A stretch of 64,000 nucleotides of DNA, from the NCBI RefSeq assembly GCF_000511175.1, contig NZ_KI866530.1, positions 355,892-419,891 on the forward strand, written 5' to 3'. The position numbers and the translations under genes are program-made. This document shows, piece after piece, positions 37,877 through 45,895 of the stretch (the first letter of the stretch is position 1; each line of letters starts with the position of its first letter). This DNA is from Sediminibacterium salmoneum NBRC 103935. GTDB taxonomy: Bacteria > Bacteroidota > Bacteroidia > Chitinophagales > Chitinophagaceae. Under the pieces are notes generated by a model. The model did no database searches. It saw nothing but the letters and a program-made list of their open reading frames with translations, and was not told the DNA's origin.

Positions 37877-38296
37877 TTAGCTTATTTTAGGCGGTAGCCA
37901 GATAGAGGAATAGCCTGAAGAATAGTAGGCTTCTTTGAATCCGAATTTTTGCTTTTTTGCATCTGCAAAATAGCTTTTTGTTTTGATCTCAAGGAATATA
38001 GGAAGCCCCATTGAAGAATAGGACGTACTGTTGCAGGATTTGTCGTTGCAATTACCGCTGCAATGTCCGTTTTCCTTCTTGCTTTTTTTGCAGGATTTGG
38101 TCTTGCAGCAATCTTTCTCTTTATTATCTTTAGATTTCTCTTTATGACAGGACTTCTGTTCTGTTTTAGCAGAATGTTTGGAGCATGCAAAACTTTGGCT
38201 GGGCATCATAAAGAAGCCCAAACAGAACAACGTAATAATCCCGATATGTATGCTCACATTTTTCAACTCGGCAAATTTAGAAATAAAATTATTCAC
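37877..38296 (-). CDS. Cys/Lys-rich secreted protein, copy 2 (DUF6660-like)
   Basis: 139 residues. It repeats the layout of the protein at 29,305-29,700: hydrophobic start (IHIGIITLFCLGFFM), a Cys/Lys region with CSKHSAKTEQKSC, DCCKTKSCKKS, HCSGNCNDKSC, and the ending SSGYSSIWLPPKIS. The two share most residues by eye, and so do the flanking bases, so the gene and its surroundings were duplicated. Role as a metal-binding envelope protein is inferred. Confidence 0.65.
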   Translation of the reverse strand: MNNFISKFAELKNVSIHIGIITLFCLGFFMMPSQSFACSKHSAKTEQKSCHKEKSKDNKEKDCCKTKSCKKSKKENGHCSGNCNDKSCNSTSYSSMGLPIFLEIKTKSYFADAKKQKFGFKEAYYSSGYSSIWLPPKIS

Positions 38297-38392
38297 TTAC
38301 AGAAGTTTATCCATTTATTTATCATTTTTGAAGATTGTGGAATGAATATTTGCCAAAATATTATTTAATAATTTGCATTGGTAATAAAAAAC

Positions 38393-38438
38393 GAATGCCC
38401 CTGTCTAAAAGATTTACATCCTTTAACAGTGGGCATTC
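38393..38438 (-). terminator. Hairpin terminator downstream of the copA operon (copy 2)
   Basis: Arms GAATGCCC (38393-38400) and GGGCATTC (38431-38438), extended by CTGT/ACAG and inner A/T pairing, followed on the minus strand by a run of T. Near copy of the hairpin at 29822-29870. Confidence 0.7.
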
Positions 38439-38461
38439 TATATTTAGAGGATTGTTAACGC

Positions 38462-38677
38462 TTACAAAGCCTCTATTTTAAATCCTGCTTTTTTCACGGT
38501 CTCGATCACTTCGTTTTCCGTTACGGCTTCGGATGTAACTGTAAGTATCTTATCTTTATTGGCGGTATCTACCTGCCATTGCCCCGAACCTACGGTCTTA
38601 TCCAAATGAGGTTTTACCGATGCCACACAACCACCGCAGTTGATGTTGGTTTTGAATTGAATTGCTTTATTTTCCAT
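38462..38677 (-). CDS. Small HMA-domain metal chaperone-like protein
   Basis: 71 residues, a whole HMA ferredoxin-like fold: IQFKTNINCGGCVASVKPHLD with the CxxC as CGGC, then a beta strand and the C-terminal VIETVKKAGFKIEAL. The usual Met before the first Cys is replaced by Asn. Likely a soluble cytoplasmic copper chaperone for CopA. Downstream of a second small HMA protein in the copA operon. Confidence 0.85.
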   Translation of the reverse strand: MENKAIQFKTNINCGGCVASVKPHLDKTVGSGQWQVDTANKDKILTVTSEAVTENEVIETVKKAGFKIEAL

Positions 38678-38705
38678 TGTCTTAATTTTTTATAGTGATT
38701 AATTC

Positions 38706-38957
38706 TTATTTACTGCAACAGCCTCCCTTGGACTTTTCCGAAGTGTCGCAATTTTCTTTACCGGAAACGGAATAACCTGCTTTTTCGATGGCTTTTACGA
38801 CTTCCTCCTTTGTGTCCTCGGATGCAACCGAAACTGTTATTTCACCTGCCTGCAAATTGTCTATCTGTACACCGTTGATATCCTTGACTGCGTTGCTTAC
38901 CCTTGTTTGGCAATGTGTACTTTGCATGTCGGGAACGCTTATTTTAAACTGTTTCAT
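38706..38957 (-). CDS. Small HMA-like protein with STHC in place of CxxC
   Basis: 83 residues. HMA-like fold, FKISVPDMQSTHCQTRVSNAV, where only one Cys (with a His before it) stands in the metal loop. The tail NCDTSEKSKGGCCSK adds Cys residues. CopA's first N-terminal domain has the same altered loop (VESEHC). The protein may bind a metal through Cys/His, or act as an apo-partner. Between copA and the CGGC-type HMA gene. Confidence 0.75.
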   Translation of the reverse strand: MKQFKISVPDMQSTHCQTRVSNAVKDINGVQIDNLQAGEITVSVASEDTKEEVVKAIEKAGYSVSGKENCDTSEKSKGGCCSK

Positions 38958-39025
38958 TGTATTGTTATTTTATAGTGTAAAGGTCGCCATTAATCAGGTC
39001 GAAACCCTTGCGATATTCTTTGTTT

Positions 39026-39043
39026 GATTTGTGATATTTACTG
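39026..39043 (-). promoter_or_regulatory. Copper-type operator motif upstream of the small HMA genes
   Basis: GATTTGTGATATTTACTG resembles the motifs at 24911-24929 and 41530-41548, and the bases on its 5' side also match those at the first site. It lies 69 bases upstream of the 83-residue HMA gene, just after the copA stop. The -7-like element at the expected distance is weak. Confidence 0.45.
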
Positions 39044-39045
39044 TT

Positions 39046-41457
39046 TTATCTTCTCCATTTCAGTAACAGGCTATTGCTCACCACACTCACACTGCTCAGC
39101 GCCATTGCCGCACCTGCAATCATCGGGTTCAACAGGAAACCGTTTATAGGATAAAGGATACCCGCAGCGATGGGAATACCGATCAGGTTGTAGATAAATG
39201 CCCAAAACAGGTTCTGCTTTATGGTAGCCACGGTTTGTTTTGATAATCTCATTGCCATAGGTATCTTGGTCAGGTCAGAAGAGATGATAGTCATTTTGGC
39301 TACGTCCATCGCAATGTCCGAACCTTTGCCCATTGCTATACTTACATCGGCTGTTGCCAATGCTGTACTGTCGTTGATACCATCCCCAACCATTGCGACT
39401 ACTTTTCCCTGCTGTTGCAGTTCTTTTACAAAGTCTGCCTTATGCTGTGGCAAAACCTCTGCCTTGTAATGTTTGATACCTGTTTGCTGGGCAATGGCTT
39501 TCGCCGTAGCCTCGTTATCTCCGGTAAGCATATATAGGTCAATGCCCATTTCCTGCATTTCACGGATTGCCTGAACGGAAGTTTCCTTGATCTTATCGGC
39601 AATGGCAATGACTGCAAGTGCCTCTTTGCTGCTGGCAAACCATACGACCGTTTTGGACTGATTGCCCCATTCGACAGCCTGCTGTAGCAATACCTCAGCG
39701 ATAGTGATGTTGTTTTCAGCCAATAGCTTTTTATTGCCTACAAAATAGGTTTCATTATTATAATCTGCTTTTGCCCCTTTACCGGTTATACTGTCGAACA
39801 GTGACAGTGTTGTAGGCTGTACTCCGTCGAGATGTTTTACTACGGCTTCAGCCAATGGATGCTCGGATTGTTTTTCGATACTTAACAGGATGTCTTTTGC
39901 TCTGTCGTCATCATTGAGCCACTGGATACCGGTTACTTCTGGTCTTCCCTCGGTAATGGTTCCTGTTTTATCTAAGATTATTGCGTTTACTTTTTTTGCC
40001 AGTTCAAGGCTTTCGGCATCTTTGATAAGAATACCTTTTTCCGCTCCCTTTCCAACGCCCACCATGATTGCAGTAGGCGTGGCAAGTCCCAGGGCACACG
40101 GACAGGCAATAACGAGCACGGTAACGGCTGCAAGTAGCCCCTGAACGATACCGTTATCTCCACCTAATACCAACCAGATAATAAAGGTTAGAACGGCAAT
40201 TCCCATCACTACCGGAACAAAGATCCCTGCGATCTTATCCACGAGTTTCTGTACGGGTGCCTTGCTTCCCTGTGCATCCTGCACCATTTTTATAATCTGA
40301 GATAACATGGTTTCCTTGCCGACCTTAACGGCTTTGAACTGGAAACTTCCTTTTTGGTTGATCGTTCCGGCAAAAACTTTTTCGTTTTCTTTTTTCATCA
40401 CCGGCACAGGTTCTCCGCTCAGCATACTTTCGTCCACATACGAAGTACCGGAAGTGACGATACCATCAACCGCAATCTTTTCACCGGGCTTAACAAGAAT
40501 TATATCGCCTGCATTCACATCGTCAATGGCGGTCTGCTTTTCTGTTCCGTCAGCTTGGATGATGATAACCGTTTTGGGCTGTAGTCCCATCAGTTTCTTG
40601 ATGGCAGACGAAGTGTTGCCCTTGGCTTTTTCTTCCAACAGTTTTCCGAGTAGAATGAATGCAATGATAACTGCTGCCGCTTCAAAGTAAACATGGGCAT
40701 GTAGCCCCCTGTTGTGCCAAAACTCCGGAAACAGCATATTGAAGACACTGAACAGGTATGCAATACCCGTACTCAATGCCACCAATGTATCCATATTGGC
40801 AGAACGGTGTTTTGCCTGTTTCCATGCGTTGATAAAAAAGTCTTTTCCCAACCATATAAGCACCGGGGTAGAGAATGCGAACATGATCGGGTTCGCATAA
40901 GGCATATCCATAAAGAACATACCGATTACCACAACGGGAAGTGACAAAATTATCGCCCAGATGGTCTTGTTCTTCAGTGCCTTGAATTTCTGTGCATGGA
41001 TTGCTTCCAGTGTTTCCTGCTGCTTGGTCTCATCTTCGACCAACAGGTCATAACCGGATGACTGAACAATTTTTTGAAGCGAAGAAGCATTCGTCATGTT
41101 GGGCAGGTATTCAACCGAAAGATTGCTGGTAGCAAAATTCACGGATGCAGCCAATACGCCCGGTGTGTTTTTTACGGACGTTTCCACACTGCCCGCACAG
41201 GATGCACAGGTCATTCCAAGTACAGGTAATGTGTTTTTAACGGTTGGAACTCCATATCCGAGATCCTTGATAGCTTTCACGGCTTCGCCTATAACGGCAT
41301 TGTCCTTTACGGTAATGGCAGCCCTACCGTTGTTCAACTCTACATTGTGGCTTTCAATTCCTTTTACCTGTGCCAACCCCTTATCAACGATAAGTGCACA
41401 GTGTTCGCTTTCTACATCCTCCAATGGAATGTATATATTTTCTCTGTTTGTCGCCAT
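39046..41457 (-). CDS. copA: Copper-exporting P-type ATPase CopA (CPC class)
   Basis: 803 residues from the ATG at 41455-41457 (MATNRENIYIPL); nine extra upstream codons are possible but lack family support. Two N-terminal HMA-like domains: the first is degenerate (VESEHCALIV near 15-24), the second has GMTCASC (C84, C87). CPC at 452-454, DKTGT with D496, and GDGINDS follow. P1B-1 ATPases pump Cu(I) or Ag(I) out of the cytoplasm. In an operon with two small HMA proteins, and preceded by an AraC-type regulator gene. Confidence 0.95.
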   Translation of the reverse strand: MATNRENIYIPLEDVESEHCALIVDKGLAQVKGIESHNVELNNGRAAITVKDNAVIGEAVKAIKDLGYGVPTVKNTLPVLGMTCASCAGSVETSVKNTPGVLAASVNFATSNLSVEYLPNMTNASSLQKIVQSSGYDLLVEDETKQQETLEAIHAQKFKALKNKTIWAIILSLPVVVIGMFFMDMPYANPIMFAFSTPVLIWLGKDFFINAWKQAKHRSANMDTLVALSTGIAYLFSVFNMLFPEFWHNRGLHAHVYFEAAAVIIAFILLGKLLEEKAKGNTSSAIKKLMGLQPKTVIIIQADGTEKQTAIDDVNAGDIILVKPGEKIAVDGIVTSGTSYVDESMLSGEPVPVMKKENEKVFAGTINQKGSFQFKAVKVGKETMLSQIIKMVQDAQGSKAPVQKLVDKIAGIFVPVVMGIAVLTFIIWLVLGGDNGIVQGLLAAVTVLVIACPCALGLATPTAIMVGVGKGAEKGILIKDAESLELAKKVNAIILDKTGTITEGRPEVTGIQWLNDDDRAKDILLSIEKQSEHPLAEAVVKHLDGVQPTTLSLFDSITGKGAKADYNNETYFVGNKKLLAENNITIAEVLLQQAVEWGNQSKTVVWFASSKEALAVIAIADKIKETSVQAIREMQEMGIDLYMLTGDNEATAKAIAQQTGIKHYKAEVLPQHKADFVKELQQQGKVVAMVGDGINDSTALATADVSIAMGKGSDIAMDVAKMTIISSDLTKIPMAMRLSKQTVATIKQNLFWAFIYNLIGIPIAAGILYPINGFLLNPMIAGAAMALSSVSVVSNSLLLKWRR

Positions 41458-41481
41458 ATTTGCCTGCTTTAATTTACAATA

Positions 41482-41550
41482 CAAAATTGGCTATTATATT
41501 TATGGGTACTGTTGTGAAATTTTGGATTTGATTTGTAAGATTTACTTACA
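41482..41550 (-). promoter_or_regulatory. Promoter-operator of copA
   Basis: CAAAATTG at 41482-41489 (minus strand CAATTTTG) and GATTTGTAAGATTTACTTA starting at 41530. The motif contains a palindrome TGTAAG-ATTTA-CTTACA (41534-41550) that overlaps the last bases of the AraC-type gene. The spacing of 48 bases equals that in front of the multicopper oxidase operon. Confidence 0.6.
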
Positions 41551-42109
41551 CTTTATCCAACGGTTTTCTTTTATCCTCTTTAATCTGTTTGAAATGGCTT
41601 GGTGTTAGCCCGGTAACTTTTTTAAACTGGTTACTCAAATATGCCACGCTCGAATAATTTAGGCGGTTCGCAATCTCACTTAATGACAACTCATCATACA
41701 CCAACAATTCTTTGACTTTCTCCACCTTTTGGGCGATAAAGTATTTTTCAATGGTTGTACCCTCTACCTCTGAAAACAGATTGGACAGGTAATTGTAATC
41801 GTGATGCAATTTGTCACTCAATACATCGGAAAGGTTGGTTTTTACATCACTATCCTGATGGTGTACCAGGTCAATGATAATGTTCTTTATCTTTTCTATT
41901 ATCCTGCCTTTTTTATCGTCAATTACTTCAAATCCTAATGGCTCTAAAGTTTTGGACAAATTCTCTTTTTCCAGAGATGTTATTTCTTTGGAAAGAATAA
42001 CTTCGCCCAGTTTTATATTTTTAGCATCTAATCCCAGTTTTTCCAATTCGTTTTGTACCACCATAATGCAACGGTCGCAAACCATATTTTTAATAAAGAT
42101 TGTATTCAT
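41546..42109 (-). CDS. AraC-type transcriptional regulator with an N-terminal HMA-like metal-sensing domain
   Basis: 187 residues. The N-terminus IFIKNMVCDRCIMVVQNEL places CxxC (C11, C14) in an HMA-like fold (about 1-70). The C-terminal half is an AraC helix-turn-helix pair (LSLSEIANRLNYSSVAYLSNQFKKVTGLTPSHFK, about 140-175). This suggests a Cu(I)-sensing activator of the copper genes, immediately upstream of copA. The target sites at 24.9, 39.0 and 41.5 kb are candidates. Metal response is inferred. Confidence 0.85.
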   Translation of the reverse strand: MNTIFIKNMVCDRCIMVVQNELEKLGLDAKNIKLGEVILSKEITSLEKENLSKTLEPLGFEVIDDKKGRIIEKIKNIIIDLVHHQDSDVKTNLSDVLSDKLHHDYNYLSNLFSEVEGTTIEKYFIAQKVEKVKELLVYDELSLSEIANRLNYSSVAYLSNQFKKVTGLTPSHFKQIKEDKRKPLDKV

Positions 42110-42224
42110 ATTTATTTACTGACTACGTTTAGTATTTAATACATAAGCAATAAACAAATTTACAATTTAAGTTTAATTACTCTGACTTCTTGCCAAGAGG
42201 AATAAAGCCTGTGTACATATATAC

Positions 42225-43049
42225 TTACTGTTTTTCATCTTGTTCGTCCATTTTCTTTATCAGTGCTTCACACAGCCTGTCGAGGAATTTCGTTCGGTTT
42301 ATTTTGCGGGCTTTAAGTTCCATAAACGTATGGTAAAAGTCGCCTAACTCAATATTGAAGGCATCTTCAAACGTTTTGGCTATCAATTTTATTTCTGTAT
42401 TCCCATTGTTAAATGCACCGTGGGAGTACAGTGCATAAATGAGTTCCGTGAGTGCAGTTTTGCTTGCTGTCCATATCAACGAATTATCTGAAACCTTTTT
42501 AACGTTGATGTTATTTAACCTGTCTTCCAAATATACCTGTATCAGGTCATTAGCAATTATCTTGGCAACCTTATAATCGTGCGAAGTAGAAAAGCGATGG
42601 TCTGCCTCAAAATAAAAAGTGTCTAACCATAGTCTTATATCGTGCTTGCCACGTACAAAAAATTGTTCGTCAAAGAAAGAATTATTGCTACGGTAATACT
42701 TATAAAAATCAAGGTTATTTTCAAAGAACCTTTTTAGCTTTTTCAGTTCTTTGACAAAATATTTCTTGGTACGCTTATTTCCATACGGTCTTCTCGTTTC
42801 GATTTTATAGATGGCATTATAATAGATGAGCTTTGAAACGATAATTGGCTTTTGATATTTAAAAAAGCGAATTTCTTCATCAACATTCTTAAATCCTCTT
42901 TTTAAAATATATTTTTTTACGTCGAATAAACATTTGATAATAAGTTGTATAACTGCTTCAATGCGTTCTATCGAACAGTCTGCTTCAATCTCAAATTCTT
43001 TGATTTCGTTTTCCAGCTTAGCCAGCGTTTCGTTATAAAATTTATCCAT
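42225..43049 (-). CDS. rteC: RteC-family protein, second copy
   Basis: 274 residues, related along its length to the copy at 13,989-14,819: RFFENNLDFYKYYRSNNSF, STSHDYKVAKIIANDLIQVYLE and the ending NRTKFLDRL are shared, but many positions differ. The divergence argues for two separately acquired copies rather than a recent duplication. It separates the copper genes from the Zn/Cd/Hg genes. Confidence 0.85.
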   Translation of the reverse strand: MDKFYNETLAKLENEIKEFEIEADCSIERIEAVIQLIIKCLFDVKKYILKRGFKNVDEEIRFFKYQKPIIVSKLIYYNAIYKIETRRPYGNKRTKKYFVKELKKLKRFFENNLDFYKYYRSNNSFFDEQFFVRGKHDIRLWLDTFYFEADHRFSTSHDYKVAKIIANDLIQVYLEDRLNNINVKKVSDNSLIWTASKTALTELIYALYSHGAFNNGNTEIKLIAKTFEDAFNIELGDFYHTFMELKARKINRTKFLDRLCEALIKKMDEQDEKQ

Positions 43050-43384
43050 CCGTTATCCTAAATCTATTTTTTAAACAATAATAGAGAAGCCCAAATACTG
43101 TCATATTTGAAAGAAATTTGCATTTTCGGGTTTCTCTTTTGGAACTTTGGTTTTTGCTCGATACAGAACTAATAAGTCCATTTTTAGTGATAGGGATAGA
43201 TATAATAGTGTCTAATTTTATGTATATCAAAGCAATAAGACACAGAGCTAAAAAATATCCCAAAAAGTATCATAAAGAGCGAAGGTCTTTTCTTCTTCTT
43301 CTTCTCCTTCGACAAATTGACATTTGATAACTTTTGCCTTTCTTACGAATTGTCTGTTTTATTCATCATTAGGATGTTCTAATC
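43050..43384. other. 335-base AT-rich gap upstream of the second rteC
   Basis: No convincing gene on either strand. A short microsatellite (TCT)5 lies at 43291-43305. Small open frames here are low-complexity and do not resemble proteins. It should hold the rteC promoter. Confidence 0.4.
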
Positions 43385-45421
43385 TTAAAATTTCATCCGC
43401 TGTATCCTTACTGCGTTTAGTATAGCTAATAAGGCAACCCCAACATCGGCAAAAACAGCTTCCCACATAGTCGCTAAGCCCCCAGCTCCCAAAACTAGTA
43501 CAATAGCTTTTACTCCGAATGCTAAAGCTATATTTTGCCAAACGATTTTCTTTGTCTGCTTGCCTATATTGATTGCCATAGGTATTTTACTCGGTTTGTC
43601 GTCTTGTATTACCACATCTGCCGTTTCAATGGTCGCATCGCTTCCCAAACCGCCCATTGCAATACCCGCATCGCTCAAAGCCACAACAGGCGCATCGTTT
43701 ACACCGTCGCCAACAAAAGCAACGCTTCCGCCTTTGGCTTTAATTTCTTTAACTCTGTTTACTTTATCTTCAGGCAATAAATCTCCGAAAGCATTATCTA
43801 TCCCCAACTGTTCCGCTACATACTTTACAACCGTACTTTTATCTCCGCTAAGCATAGTAGCTTTAACATTGAGCTTATGCAATAGATTTATGGTTTCCTG
43901 TGCGTCTTCTTTTATGCTGTCCGCAATGGTAATATATCCTGCAAATTTTCCATCGTAAGCAATGGCAATTAGGGTGTACACAATTGTGGTTGGGTCTAAA
44001 TCATATTTGATGTTAAATTGATCCATCAACTTAAAATTTCCGACCAATAATTCTTTTCCGTTTACATTGGCTTTCAAACCGTGACCTGCAATTTCTTCGG
44101 TATTATCTAACCTTATTGAGTTATCAATTTCGCCTACGTATTGATGAATAGCGGTCGCGACCGGATGTGTACTTTGGCTTTCTAAAGCGTTGACCATTTT
44201 CAGGATTTCATCTTTATTAAATTCAGATTTTAATACCACTTCTTGTACCTTGAAAACGCCCTCGGTCATTGTACCCGTTTTGTCCATCACTACGTTTTTA
44301 ATATCGGCAATGGCATCTAAAAAGTTGCTTCCTTTAAACAAAATTCCATTTTTGGAAGCTGCTCCAATTCCACCAAAATAACCCAAAGGAATACTGATAA
44401 CCAAAGCACAAGGACAAGAAATAACCAAAAACACCAATGCTCTGTACAACCACTGACTAAATACATAATCGCTCACAAAAAAATAAGGAATTATGGTAAT
44501 TAGCACTGCCAACAATACAACAATCGGTGTGTATATTTTTGCGAATTTTCGAATGAATAATTCTGTTGGTGCTTTTTGTGCAGTGGCATTTTGTACCAAT
44601 TCCAAAATTTTAGAAAGTTTGCTATCAGTATAAGCAGTCGTTACTTTTACCTGTGCAACGGTCGTTAAATTTATCATTCCCGCCAATACGGTTTCACCTT
44701 TGGTTTTGGTGTCGGGCTTACTTTCTCCTGTTAGTGCTGCTGTATTGAATGAAGCGGTTTCGGATAATAATTCTCCATCTAGTCCTAATTTTTCTCCGGG
44801 TTTTAATTGAATTATATTGCCAATACTTGCGGTTTCTGCTTTTATGGTCTTAGCTTGATTATTTTCTAAAATAGTTACTTCATCTGGTCTTTGATCGAGC
44901 AACGTTTTAATGTTAGCTTTCGCTCTTGTTATTGCCAAAGTCTGGAATACTTCACCAACGGCATAAAACAACATTACAGCAACACCCTCAGGGTATTCGC
45001 CAATGACAAAAGCTCCGATGGTTGCAATACTCATTAATAAAAACTCTGAAAATACATCGCCTTTTCTGATGCTTTCAAATGCTTCTTTAATTACGGGTAA
45101 TCCAACTGGTGCATACGCTACTACATACCAAACAATTCTTACCCAACCTGTAAACCAAGATTGCGGCACCCAATTATCGAAAGCGATGGCTATCATCAAT
45201 AATGCGAAACTGATAATGGCTGGTAAAAATAGTTGAAAGGTAGATTTATCGGTACTTCCGTGATTGTGACCGCCATCATCGCTGTGTTCGTGATTGTGAC
45301 CATCTTCGTTGTGATGCTTTCCCAATAGCTTTTTAGCGTTGGCATCGGTATATATTTTTTGTTCTTGTGCTGTGCAACAAAGCTGTTTACCTTGTGCATC
45401 ATATTTATGTTTATGTTCCAT
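43385..45421 (-). CDS. Zn/Cd-type heavy-metal P-type ATPase (ZntA/CadA-like)
   Basis: 678 residues. A His/Cys-rich N-terminus (MEHKHKY, LCCTAQEQ, HHNEDGHNHEHSDDGGHNH within the first 54 residues) replaces an HMA domain. CPC at 336-338 is followed by ALVISIPLGYFGGIGAASKNGI, which marks the P1B-2 (Zn2+/Cd2+/Pb2+) class; D380 in DKTGT is the phosphorylation site. Downstream of a Fur-family gene and near a Czc system, which fits zinc/cadmium export. Confidence 0.92.
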   Translation of the reverse strand: MEHKHKYDAQGKQLCCTAQEQKIYTDANAKKLLGKHHNEDGHNHEHSDDGGHNHGSTDKSTFQLFLPAIISFALLMIAIAFDNWVPQSWFTGWVRIVWYVVAYAPVGLPVIKEAFESIRKGDVFSEFLLMSIATIGAFVIGEYPEGVAVMLFYAVGEVFQTLAITRAKANIKTLLDQRPDEVTILENNQAKTIKAETASIGNIIQLKPGEKLGLDGELLSETASFNTAALTGESKPDTKTKGETVLAGMINLTTVAQVKVTTAYTDSKLSKILELVQNATAQKAPTELFIRKFAKIYTPIVVLLAVLITIIPYFFVSDYVFSQWLYRALVFLVISCPCALVISIPLGYFGGIGAASKNGILFKGSNFLDAIADIKNVVMDKTGTMTEGVFKVQEVVLKSEFNKDEILKMVNALESQSTHPVATAIHQYVGEIDNSIRLDNTEEIAGHGLKANVNGKELLVGNFKLMDQFNIKYDLDPTTIVYTLIAIAYDGKFAGYITIADSIKEDAQETINLLHKLNVKATMLSGDKSTVVKYVAEQLGIDNAFGDLLPEDKVNRVKEIKAKGGSVAFVGDGVNDAPVVALSDAGIAMGGLGSDATIETADVVIQDDKPSKIPMAINIGKQTKKIVWQNIALAFGVKAIVLVLGAGGLATMWEAVFADVGVALLAILNAVRIQRMKF

Positions 45422-45466
45422 ATCTTTCTTTTTAATATCAAAGTTAATTATAGAGAGCCTTCAATG

Positions 45467-45885
45467 CTATTGCAAACTCTCCTTTAAGCACTTCTCGCAA
45501 ATACCCTTGCCAAATAGTTTTATCTCGTCAATTCTAAACTCATAGTTAATTTCCTGTGGTATTGTAAAATCTTCTTTACAGGTTGTCTGTTTACAAATTT
45601 TACAGTAGAAGTGCAGATGCCAATCTTTATGAGTTTTCTCATCGCACCCATCGTCACATAAAATATACTTACTCGTGTTATTGTCTTGAATACTATGTAC
45701 AATACCTTTTTCCTCGAAAGTTTTCAGGGTTCTATAAATAGTAATTCTATCTGCTTTATAAAAATGACTTTCTATTTCAGATAATGACATCGCTATCTGT
45801 TGTTCTTCCAAAAAGTCATACACCAAAATCCGCATACTGGTAGGGTTGGTGTTTTTTTTAAAAGTTTCTGTTCAATATTTTTCAT
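45467..45885 (-). CDS. Fur-family metalloregulator with a frameshift near its start
   Basis: From the ATG at 45833-45835 the frame gives 122 residues (MRILVYDFLEEQQ onward), with the winged helix (LSEIESHFYKADRITIYRTL), CDDGCDEKTHK, HFYCKICKQTTC and CEKC zinc-binding residues. A full Fur-family start, MKNIEQKLLKK, opens at 45883-45885 in another frame and would join at NTNPTS if one more A were present in the run of eight (plus-strand T at 45852-45859). So the gene is either broken, phase-variable, or mis-sequenced. It lies between the zinc-type ATPase and the czcB gene, so it probably senses Zn2+ or a related metal. Confidence 0.75.
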
Positions 45886-45895
45886 AACAAAAAAA

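Noticed and set aside
43042..43327. Short open frames on both strands upstream of the second rteC
   Set aside because: Low-complexity translation, no ribosome-binding or family signal; probably chance.
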